The notes beneath the pieces are model-generated. The model saw only the letters and a list, made by a program, of their open reading frames with translations, was not told the DNA's origin and made no database searches. Positions 21,364 through 31,737 of a DNA stretch of 64,000 bases are shown here, piece by piece. Position 1 is the first letter of the stretch. Each line of letters begins with the position of its first letter. Made by a program: the position numbers and the translations under genes. The stretch is from Pleurodeles waltl (Eukaryota > Chordata > Amphibia > Caudata > Salamandridae): contig NC_090442.1 of the NCBI RefSeq assembly GCF_031143425.1, positions 421,555,776 through 421,619,775 of the forward strand, read 5' to 3'.

Positions 21364-21985
21364 CTAGTTTGAACTGATGCCCTTGTCAGTTCTAATGGCA
21401 GCAGCTAGCATTAGAGCCATGCTTCCTAAGACACTAAGGGGCACACTTACAATAAAGTGGTGCGGGGAAGGTGCAGAAACTGACCTTGCTGTACTTCCCT
21501 GCGCCACGGGGAAAGGGCAGAAATGCACTGTATTTATGAAATATAGTACAATTCTGTCCTTTCCCCCTGCACTGGTACCAAACACCAATGCAGGCACCTT
21601 TGCACCATGGTGTAAGGCTGCCTGTGTTGAATGCATGATTGTTTTTAAGAAAGAAGGGGCATCTTCCTGTACAGAAACAAACCATGGAGGTGTTTTCCTC
21701 TTTCCATGTGTCCTGCAAAATGAAGCACACATGGAAAGAGGAAAAGAGAGGAGAAATACAAATATTTCTCCTCATTATGCCTCCCCTGGGTAGGTGTACA
21801 GGCTTGACGCATTCCCAAGTGTAGATGTTCTTGTAAATCTTGGAATGCATTAAAACACATGGATGTTGCATTGGAAAACCCACTGCAATACCCATGGAAT
21901 GTCCCCTGACACATAGTAAGGCAACTACATACAAACGAGGGACAGGGAGATTGTTGGTCCAGTGCACGGTCTCCCAAATAAACCT
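21364..21985. repeat. Partly palindromic repeat DNA, overlapping sham ORFs
   Basis: Frames open on both strands (21377-21793 + and 21434-21967 -) lack motifs and reflect internal inverted words such as TTTCCATGTGT...ACACATGGAAA around 21700-21740. It is probably another non-autonomous element whose ends I cannot place. Confidence 0.4.
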
Positions 21986-22346
21986 GTTATATATACTTAG
22001 TGCACTGTTCCAAAGGATCCAAAAAAAACTATATAATGTATAGGAAAAAGGGCAAAGATATGATCGATTCCAGGAGAGCCCTCAAGGACCCAATAGGGTA
22101 CCAGATTTGGCTATCTCCACATCAGATCGGTGCTGCAATGTCTGGCGGGCCACCCAAAAATAAGGGTGGTACTTAACCGTTGGCCAGTCGCCAGATGGAG
22201 GTCTGCAACAAGAACTGACAAAGATTTTTCCAAACCCTATTGGGTCCTTGAGGGCTCTCCTGGAATCAATCATATCTTCGCCCTTTTTCCTATACATTAT
22301 ATAGTTTTTTTTGGATCCTTTGGAACAGTGCACTAAGAATATATAA
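21986..22346. mobile_element. MITE with long (about 115-bp) terminal inverted repeats
   Basis: The left arm (21986-22100, GTTATATATACTTAGTGCAC...) and right arm (about 22232-22346, ending GTGCACTAAGAATATATAAC) are nearly perfect reverse complements around a 130-bp unique core. A 14-bp word ACATAGTAAGGCAA occurs at about 21912 and 22345, close to both sides. The core has no ORF with a motif. Confidence 0.85.
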
Positions 22347-22349
22347 CAT

Positions 22350-22447
22350 AGTAAGGCAAGGCAGCGACTTACGCTGCCTTGCCTTTCTCCATATCTATGA
22401 GGCCATTTAAAGCCATGCAAAGTGGCTTTGTGTGGCCTCATGGATAT
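22350..22447. repeat. Two adjacent hairpins
   Basis: GGCAAGGCAGCG/CGCTGCCTTGCC lies at about 22354-22383, and CCATATCTATGAGGCCA/TGGCCTCATGGATATGG (one mismatch) at about 22390-22447. Confidence 0.8.
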
Positions 22448-25027
22448 GGGTCTGCACTATGCACCACCAGAGCGTCAATAAAATGGCACACTGGTGGCGC
22501 ATGGGACTTCTATTTATGCCCCTATAGGTCTGAGTCATAAATGAAGTGGTAAACCTATTTCCCACTCATGCTTTCACTGCATGATCAGAAATAAACAATC
22601 CTGCTTCTCTACTTCAGGATATTAGCGTTGGTCTGTGCAAAGTGTTTTTATGAATACAGAAAAGTGGGTGTTATACTGGAATTTTTGCGATCACAAATTT
22701 AGATGTAGGAGTGGAATCACTGAAATTCCTAGTTGCACCCATGTTAAAATTGGTAAACACCATCAAATCCATATGCTTGGGGGTACTTATCAACAATTTG
22801 CAGAAAGCTTCCCACTAGAAAGTAAATGCTACCAAAATAAACTCTGGTCAAATGTGGTACTTTGGAAATGCTCCCAAAATTATCCTTTACAGGAAAAAAT
22901 ATTCATGGAGAAATAAAAGGCAATTGCCCTAAAGTATGTTTGCAGTGTATTTCAATATGTGAACATTTCCATGGAATTGTTTGAGAATTTGAAAAAAGTT
23001 GGAAATTTGCTCTTAACAAAGGAGTCATTTTTTGGAACTGCATTTCCAATTTTACCCCCTTCTGTTTGTGAATCGGACCCTAAATAAGTTTTATTTCTTC
23101 TCAATCATTGTCTTGCAGTTTTAAACTCTACCAAAATTACCAATAAATTGTCTACTTTGAATTAATGCATGATGAGTTACACGGTTAGGATATTTGCCAC
23201 TTTGCTAGCTGTTACTCCCAGTGGCTACTGTTGCCACCTATACATTAAAACCTGTAAATTCATCTGTACATTAAGTCCATTTCTGTCATGCCTTTAGAAG
23301 CAGCCCATGCAGAATCATGTACACAACACACATTTGCCCTGTCAGTCTACACCCGAAACGCAGCACCAAATTGTGCTTCCATTTCAGTACACAAGGAAAC
23401 ATGATAATAAACATATTTACAGGGTACAAACAGCTATTGAAAAACACACTACTAACCCTACAACTGTCACATGAAATGTTTCTCAAGCTCCATACTTTCC
23501 CACTTACACAAAACTCTTTCATTTCACAGTTTAGGATTTAGGCTGCTCAGTGATTTACCCATACACTCAAATATGAAAGCTAAGTTTGAGAGATGGTGTG
23601 ACCCAATCACTTCTAACGTTTCTACAAACAGGGGCTGCACAAACAAAACCACACAGAACCAGGGACATATAATCTAAAGAGGACCAATGGTTTCCTGTGG
23701 TGTGCTTAATTTAAAAAGGACAATTAATCAATATGTAAACAACCAATCCTCATGAGGTGTCACTGTTCGAAGATAACAATAAATAAAGAATAATTCAGCT
23801 TGTAGACTTTTCATACATATATCCACAACTCAGTAACAAGTGCCCTGTGCTCCAATGATCACACAGTGAGTGAACAACATAGTACAGTGCACCTGTGTGT
23901 ATAATGCATAAAACAATGGAACAATAATGATTTTTTTATGTTTGGAGTTCCAGAAATCCAGGTACCACAACTGTTTAAAGCAAATTAATTCCTCTTTTTT
24001 ATAGTCTTTGATGGCATTTCGACCCATAGTGAGTAAAGGGTCCTCATTAGGGCAAGAGCAAGGGTTTGGACATAAGAGCAGTCAGTTTAGAAATTGGCCA
24101 GATAATCAATTAAAAATGACAGTCTAAAAGTGGCATTATTTTTTAATTATTGTTACCTTGGAAAATTGACATCTTCTGTGGATTGGTTGATTACATATTC
24201 TTTAACATTCATATTTAAAGTGAGCATTCCACAGGAAACCATTGTTCTTTCCAATCACTACTAAGTCATTTATGTTAAAATGCTTGACTTCTAAAATGTC
24301 CTAATTGTATGCATCCACTAATGACTACTGATCTAGCTACAATATTTTCAAAAAATGGAAATCCTGATAATTGTTGACAGGAAGAAGTTTACAGATTTAC
24401 GTTCAGGTTTATGAATTACAATTTGGCAATAGTTCAGGAATGTGTGGGTGAAGACATAATCATATATGAAGAAGATTTTCTGTATCTATTTAATCACCCA
24501 TCATTGCCTTTCATTGCTTTTGTGACTATTTCTGCAGGTTTGGAGTTGACTCAGTCACTGTATACCTGCTTCATTTACTCACATTCACTTGTGCTGCATA
24601 GCCTAACCTAAATGTGTCAATGGAAATTTAAAATTGAAAATGTGCAAACAAGGTTTACTTACTTTAGTCTACATATGCCTTTCCAGCATTCATAAACATT
24701 TGGCAGTATGTCATTCTACTCTACCCCTGCAAGTGAAATAAGACATTTATGTTTTTTAACTACTGAGCACATAGTCTTCTGTTCATCATGCCCATATTCA
24801 CAGTGACATAAAAAGCCATGACACTCTTCTATTTATTTAAAATCCACTTGTTTTGCCAAGTTTAATGGTAATGTGAGAAATCACATCATGCTACTTATTT
24901 TGTGATATATTTTTACATTTGTTAATTTGTTGATTAACAGAATAATTTTATTATTGTTGTGCAATTCTGAGTTTGACTTTGGTTGCATGAAATAAGGAAT
25001 CATACACCCAGGAGTCTATAAGAGAAT
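22448..25027. other. AT-rich DNA, no gene seen
   Basis: 2.6 kb of AT-rich sequence with only short, motif-free ORFs. No repeat or RNA gene is recognised. Confidence 0.5.
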
Positions 25028-25657
25028 GGGCCTGATTATGACCCTGGCGGACGGCGGAGGCCGTCCGCCAAGGTACCGCCGCTGAATGACCGCACCGCGG
25101 TCAAAAGACCGCGGCGGCCATTTAGACATTTCCTCTGGGCCGGCGGGCGCTCGCCAAAAGAGCGCCCGCCGGCCCAGAGGAAATGCCCCTGCAACGAGGA
25201 CGCCGGCTCAGAATTGAGCCGGCGGAGTTGCAGGGGTGCGACGGGTGCAGTTGCACCCGTCGCGTATTTCAGTGTCTGCTTAGCAGACACTGAAATACTT
25301 TGCGGGGCCCTCTTACGGGGGCCCCTGCCGTGCCCATGCCACTGGCATGGGCACGGCAGGGGCCCCCAGGGGCCCCGCGGCACCCCCTACCGCCATCCTG
25401 TTCCTGGCGGGCGAACCGCCAGGAACAGGATGGCGGTAGGGGGTGTCAGAATCCCCCATGGCGGCGCAGCAAGCTGCGCCGCCATGGGGGAATCTAAGGG
25501 CAGCGGTAAACCGGCGGGAGACCGCCGGTTTGCCTCTTCTGACCGCGGCCGAACCGCCGCGGTCAGAATGCCCTGCGGGGCACCGCCGGCCTGTCGGCGG
25601 TGCTCCCGCCGACCCTGGCCCCGGCGGTCTTAGACCGCCGGGGTCAGAATGACCCCC
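25028..25657. mobile_element. GC-rich hairpin-string element (about 13 consecutive hairpins, TIRs)
   Basis: A series of hairpins stands almost end to end: 25045-25070 (11-bp stem), 25095-25114 (8), 25127-25185 (26), 25186-25236 (10 outer plus 9 inner), 25238-25263 (12, 2-nt loop), 25264-25298 (17, 1-nt loop), 25302-25378 (24-bp core plus outer stem), 25381-25445 (30), 25453-25490 (18, 2-nt loop), 25508-25531 (10), 25537-25568 (13), 25580-25603 (9) and 25619-25643 (11). The stem sequences differ from one another, so this is not a tandem repeat. The ends form imperfect inverted repeats (GGGCCTGATTATGACCCTGG against the complement of GACCCCGGCGG...GGGGGTCATTC). AAT flanks both ends. All ORFs across it are by-products of the palindromes. 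Confidence 0.9.
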
Positions 25658-25929
25658 AATGTGTTTGTGCTGCATTTTCTCAGCATGTTACATTGAGTGA
25701 TTTTCTGGTGAATGTGTTTTTCTACAGTGTGTTCACATTAGTGTGCACATCAAATTCCAAAGATGACAAGAAGTATCCTATCTATATTCTAAGCTGCAAC
25801 TTCTTTACAAATACTCTGGATCAAATGCTGATGGTATAAAACAGAAAGCCCATCTCACAACTGTTCAATAAGTCATTTCCTCATAATCTGTAGGTTACAC
25901 AGTTTGTTCTCAAAAGCACACTAAGAGCC
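25658..25929. other. Short AT-rich spacer between two hairpin-string elements
   Basis: No motif is seen. Confidence 0.5.
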
Positions 25930-26390
25930 TCATTATGAGTTCAGCGGATGGGATAACCCATCTGCCAAACGTCCGATGGGGAGGTTGCCGCCATGCAGTT
26001 TACCTCCCCGTTGGCCCATTACGACCTTCCCGCTGGGCGGAAACCTCAGCCCAGGGGAAAAGTGGCGACAGCATTGTCACCAGCTTGTAATTGAGCTGGC
26101 GGCAATGCTGCTGCCGCAGTGTGCACCAGTACCCTTGCAATGCTCACTGTCTCCACAGCAGATATTGAACATTGCGAGGGTGCTGGGCAGGGGGACCCCT
26201 GCACTGCCAATGCCAAGTGCAGGGGCCACCCTGTGGCCCTCTGCACCTGTTTTCTGCCAGCCTTTTCATGGCTATCTGACCACCAGAATCATAATGCGGC
26301 GGTCGGACAGCCACAGTAGCCATGGTCCTGACCACCACCGCGAGGCTGGTGGTCTCAAGACCGCCTGCCTCGTAACCAGCCCCTACGTTT
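25930..26390. mobile_element. Degenerate hairpin-string element, related to 25028-25657
   Basis: The left end GCCTCATTATGAG and right end CTCGTAACCAGCC are imperfect inverted repeats. The first hairpin (GCGGATGGGATAACCCATCTGC) and the last (GGTGGTCTCAAGACCGCC) correspond in position and sequence style to those of the 25.0-kb element (GGCGGTCTTAGACCGCC). Intermediate stems such as CCAGCTTGTAATTGAGCTGG and CCCCTGCACTGCCAATGCCA/TGCAGGGG survive with mismatches. It looks like an older copy of the same family. Confidence 0.65.
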
Positions 26391-29300
26391 CTGCAAAAGA
26401 ACAAAGTTACTTAATTCATTTAAAAATAAGATGATTTCCCAAAGAAAAGGATAATTTGATGGTAAATAGATACATGTCAATTTTAGACTTTTTTACCTGT
26501 GCTATTGTTTCCCATGTACATGCTAGGCTATTTTGAGATCATTTAATATTTGTGTTTTGAAACATTCTGCTGGGAGGTTTTCCATGCTTTCAATATTATT
26601 CAAGTGAACAAATACCTTATAATTTTGCTTCTGACTCCATCCTCTTCGAGTCATTTCTTCTGACCTAATGCTTACTAAGTGCACTATTTCACCTCATGGT
26701 GGATGAAAGATATAACAGCAAGCACGTCAAGCTATAATGCAACACATTTGTATGGACAGATGTACATTTTAAGAACCTCTTTCAAATTTATTGTTTGATG
26801 TAAGGTGGTCAGGTGTTTAAGGTGGTCAGGTGTTTGTATGATCACCATATGTCACAATGTCCATCTGGTGGATAGTTCTTATTCACTGAGAGTGTCTGCA
26901 ACAAGGAAAAAAACACACAATATTCATTTGTTTCAATGACATACTCAACATTTTTATGGTGGGACAATATAATAGGAATCCCCAAAATCTGCAGGATTGT
27001 TAAAACTTTATTCAGCGTCCTTGTTCAGTAGAAATAAAGCAACCAACAAAATACACCTCCTATTAAGAAGTATATTTTAAGGAAAAATCTATCTCAAGGG
27101 CAAAAGCTCATGTATAGGTCAACTTTTTAAGTCTCTGTTCAAACCCAAGTATGCTTTTTTCATGATTGTGCAGATGTGCAGTTTGGAAAGAACTCAACGG
27201 ATAAGGGTTGCAGTTGGGGTGTTCTTTACAAGTGCTGAAAGCTTCTTGCATGCAAGTTGGTGCAGTGTGGGATTTAGTCAGATGTTCAGTACAGTTTATG
27301 AAAGACAAAAGAGATTGAAACTAATATCTGTGCATGTGCAGTGTTATGAATTTACCCTAAAAACAGAAACAAAAATACAATTTTAAAAGGATGCATGAAA
27401 TAGAATTGCATGAAAAAATAGTACCTCTAGAGGTACAAAGATTCCAAGATTGCCTTTTACTTTTAACACATTCCAGACCAAAACACTGTTTTTCTTTTAG
27501 AGCAAATTTTCATCTTTACTCGCAAAATATTATAGCACTCTCCTAGAAGGTACACCAGTGATTGCAAAAGATGAAGTTTATTAAAACACTACATAAGAAA
27601 GCCTAGTGTCTCTTTGAAAGAATATGGCACATTTTAGAGGAAGGTGGTTAATGTTAATGGTGTTTCTTCTGTGCATTAATTAGGCACATCAGTCCAGAAC
27701 AAGGGCTAATACTTCATAAAAGGCTATTTGTCAGAACATAGATCACAAAAATATTTTGCTTCAAAACTATTAAAGCAAGAATATCGACACAAAAATACTA
27801 TGAAGGCAAATATATATAGGTTAGCATAGATTGTGGAGTTAAATCTAGCAAATCTGTACTTACCACTATGCACTTAACTTCAAAAAGTTTTTATTATTGA
27901 TATTCTTGCTCAGAAATGTTTGTAACATGATAGTGGGGACTTTATTTTCTGGTAATATACTTTCATGAATGGCACCTTTCATTTATTCAGTTTCTGTATC
28001 ACTACATGTTATCTACTGAGATATGTCAAGCATAAGTAATGTCAATGATGAACGTTTTACTTTTTAGGCCATTGTGAAATGCTAAAGATTTTGACCCACA
28101 AGATTGTGTTTTGTCATGTCTGCTTCCAATGTACCATTCAGGTTATATTCTTCAGTTTTCAAGGGTTTCTTTCATAATGAATAACAGCTTTACTGCTGTT
28201 TAAAAGCAACATATTCTGCTTCTGTAAATAAAAGCTATGGATTCAAGTGTGTGAGAATTGGATTTGGATCAGCAACCTAAGGTCAAAACTACAGAAAGTT
28301 TAGTTCATATATCACGTAGGTCAGAGAATAAGAGAAGGCTGGAAAATACCAGTATTTGTCACTTATCAAACTATTTTGTTCATAGATGATATAAATGGAT
28401 TGAAAAGCATTGTGGGAGGTTCCAAAGCAATGAGAGTGGTAAACATTTTCAATTAACTTCTTTGAGTTTAAGCCAACTTCAACATTAGCAACATAGACAG
28501 ATCTGAGGCTTCAAACCAGACACTCTCAGCTTCTTAAATAGGCAATTAAAATGCAAGTGACTAATGCTCTCCAATAACATTCAGGAGACGGTGGTGGGTG
28601 CTTCATCGAGTCACTGGCGAAGTCTATATAACGCCAAAATCCAGAAGTAAAATAAAATACTGCTCTCAAAAGAGCCTATTGTCTAGGGGTTACGTTTGAC
28701 TCTGGCCCATAGCAAAAATCCAAGAAACAATCTGCAGCATAATGAGATGTCACACTGAAGTACATCGCGAAAAATATCAGGTTTTGATGCTTAAGATGCA
28801 TTTTATATTTTCAACTTCAAAAAAACTTAAAGGATCATTTGGATTTTGCCAGTCTTTATAATCCATTCCTCCCAGACTGTCATGGTCAGAGTTCTGAAAA
28901 CTCCTAGTGAGGAGTGGTGGCTCACATTGTTAATGAAATACTTAAAAATCAAGGGAGGTCAGTCATGAATGATATTCTTTCTGCTGACTCATCACTAAAT
29001 GAGTAGTCAATGGCATTCTAACCAAAACCGTTTCTGTCTGAAGTTAAACAGAAAAAAACACAATTACTGTGGTAATTCAAGATTGATGTGTACAGTTGAT
29101 CTAACATTTTAAACCATTAAATCTCCATTCTCCATGTTAAGGAATAGTGGTTCAAACTAGGTTAACATAAATATAATAAAATTATACTTCCTAATGATAA
29201 GCAAAGGTAGCATGGTTTTTAAGAAACCGGAGCATGTTTCGGAAGCTTGAACATTTTTATTCTGAGATGTCAGTGTGCCCAATATTTAATTGATGGAAGC

Positions 29301-30770
29301 AACATTAATTCTTCACCCAAAAGAAGGGAATAAGTGCAAGTATTTACTGCATGCTTGTAGCAAACATCGCAAAACTCCTTGAAAAGTCTACAACTTTGAA
29401 TGTGATACTGCAAATTGTAAATGGGGCTATTTAATAAGTGATTATCTGCCTTGACAATCATGTAAACATATCAAAACTAAATTCATGATGATGACTATGT
29501 GAAAAGACCAATTGTTTTCTTCAATAAATACAACTAAAATTATGTGTCATTGTGTCTTTCATTGTTTTTATGTAATCATTGCACACCAAGAGAATAGAGA
29601 CAAGAAGTACAGTTGCACCACTGTATTTACGGTTGACACTCTACTTTATATAAAATCCCATTTGCCCCATTAATGACATTGCCCCTTGAACTACTTTCAA
29701 CCAAACCTGGGGAAAACAGCCTTAACAGCTTAGTCCTCCAGTATGCCTAATTTGGTGGAGATTGCTGAAGGGTTAAAAATGTATAGCAGTGGCCCCAAAA
29801 TCAGTGACTTTTTTCAAATAAATATTGGAATTGCCACAAGTGACTCTCGCACAATGGTCAGCTCCATTTCACTCCTCTTCTTGGTTTAGTGAGTTTTGAA
29901 TTGTTAAATAAATTCCAAGTGTCCAGAATGCACACATCAAGGCTATATATTTTAATAACTTTTTGTGACACCCAATAATGTTTCAAAAACAACGATGGCA
30001 GAGATTATTGGTCATGCAACAGGTATGCACATGGACTCTTAACAAACATCACCAATGTGTTCAAACATTTATGGCTGCAAGCATTACTGTATCTTCCAAG
30101 CTCATGCTGTAACATGCCAAACTTTCACAAGCCCACCCTTCTCCCACCACAAACACATCTATAAACTCTGCAGTAGCAAAGCCCTCGATCTTCAAATGCA
30201 CTCAATTGTTTACAAACATCTAAATAAAATAAACACAGCAACAAACTCAGCGTAGGCAAAGCTCTTGCCCTGGAATCGTCAAACTGTCACAAAACAATCA
30301 CACGCATACTGACCACAACTTGTGCTTCTCCAGGTCACACTTTACAAACAGTGTAGCAAATGGGGAGACCTTGATCTGTTCACAGCACTCAAATAAATGT
30401 GTCTATTCCACATATATCAAAACTGTCTTAGGGCTCCAACATGTCATTTCTGAATTTCATCACTCTACACTCATATATGGTTTGCATATATGTAGATGCA
30501 TTTAAAAAATGGACGTTATAACCTAAACAATGCACTATGAATGGCAGTAAATGGTGCTTTCCACCAGAGGCCAAAACACAGGGTAAAGGTGCTCAAATTG
30601 TACTGTTCAAATTGCCTTTGAAAAGTTATATGGAAAACCTTGCTATCTTGCAAAAAATATTTGCATAAAATTGTGTTGTTTGCTACAATTTATGTTGCAT
30701 GTATCCATATATAGTATTAACAAAATGAAAACTACCACTTAGCATATATTTCACAGAAAACAGATCCTCA
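26391..30770. other. 4.4 kb AT-rich DNA, no gene seen
   Basis: All ORFs are short and without recognisable domains. No inverted repeats, tandem repeats or RNA genes were noticed, apart from a doubled TTTAAGGTGGTCAGGTG word near 26803-26835. Confidence 0.5.
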
Positions 30771-31270
30771 TTACAAGAATAGCAGCAAAACATGTTCTAT
30801 ATATGTACATGTTACTTGTATACTGTACAGAATCAAAGGCACAGATACAGTAAATGAGTGTATGAAGGGGTATTTGGGCCCTGAGAGTGGAGGTGGACTG
30901 TTAGAGTTGTGATGTACTGTTCTTGAAAGACGTGTCTTCAGCTCTTTCTGTAAATGTAGCAGGTTTGGGAAGTCATTCCATGACCTGGTGCATAAATGGA
31001 GGTGGCATTTTGCATTGTGCTCTTCTTTTTGCACATCCTCGTCTAGTGTATGGTGGTGTCCAGTCTGCAGGTGTACAAAGAGTCACAGAGATGATGAATA
31101 GGAGAGCTTGAAAAGCAGTTCTAAAGGGAATGTTTTCACTTTCATTAGTGGAAGAAACTCCTACCATGTTGTTTTGGTTTTCTTAGTGACATGTTCCTTG
31201 AGGGTGAAGCCTGTCTCTAGGGTGAATCTGAGTGACTTAGCATTGGGTGAAAATTGTGGTTCAAACTGAT
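30771..31270 (-). pseudogene. Possible LINE ORF2 C-terminal relic
   Basis: The minus-strand frame 30771-31034 contains CTRSWNDFPNLLHLQKELKTRL. This resembles the A-x-x-W-N-x-L-P ... F-x-x-x-L-K-T-x-L segment that closes ORF2 in several LINE families (compare the segment at 59.59-59.71 kb). Nothing else of the element can be read, and no catalytic motif is present. Confidence 0.4.
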
Positions 31271-31737
31271 CCATATTAATTTCATTGAACAAGAGTTGTA
31301 CTAGTTACTTAAAACGATTGCGATGTAACCAACAATCACGGGTGAATACAAAACATCTAATAATGATGACTTAAATGTATAAAATAATTAGTCACATTTT
31401 ATACTGGCAAAAAATTTCAAAGTTCTAAAAACAACTCATCACGTGGGGGAACCATTCAGTCATTAGCAAAAGGAGCAAATATCATTGTGCTATTCTATGC
31501 ATTGTACTAAAAATAAATTGCATAGCTTGATGGCTCTATTTGCAACCAGAAATGCTAACAACAGGCCAGGGTGCATAGGAAACACATTGCCTAAATCAGA
31601 TTACCTAAACCGGGTAATGACCCATATTGCTTTCTATCACCAAATTAAGAAATTTTACCAGCCGTCAATTTTGCTGTAAGTCCCCTGCGGAAAAATAGGC
31701 TAGCACGGCTTGTCTCCTAGTGCGTATTCCCCTTTCA
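31271..31737. other. Probable 3' flank of the LINE at 31.7-37.2 kb
   Basis: AT-rich, non-coding. It lies 3' of the minus-strand LINE ORF2, so it may be its 3' untranslated region. I cannot place its tail. Confidence 0.35.

Noticed and set aside
21364..21967. Overlapping 122-177 aa ORFs on opposite strands
   Set aside because: Internal inverted words make mirrored frames. No motif or codon bias supports coding.
25036..25675. Overlapping open frames of 65-139 aa on both strands in the GC-rich block
   Set aside because: They are produced by the palindromes: the same sequence is read on both strands, and no frame shows a domain.
26391..30770. Search for host exons in the longest quiet stretch
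   Set aside because: No ORF above 90 aa, no conserved motif, and no convincing acceptor-ORF-donor set were found by eye. Absence is not proven without a homology search.
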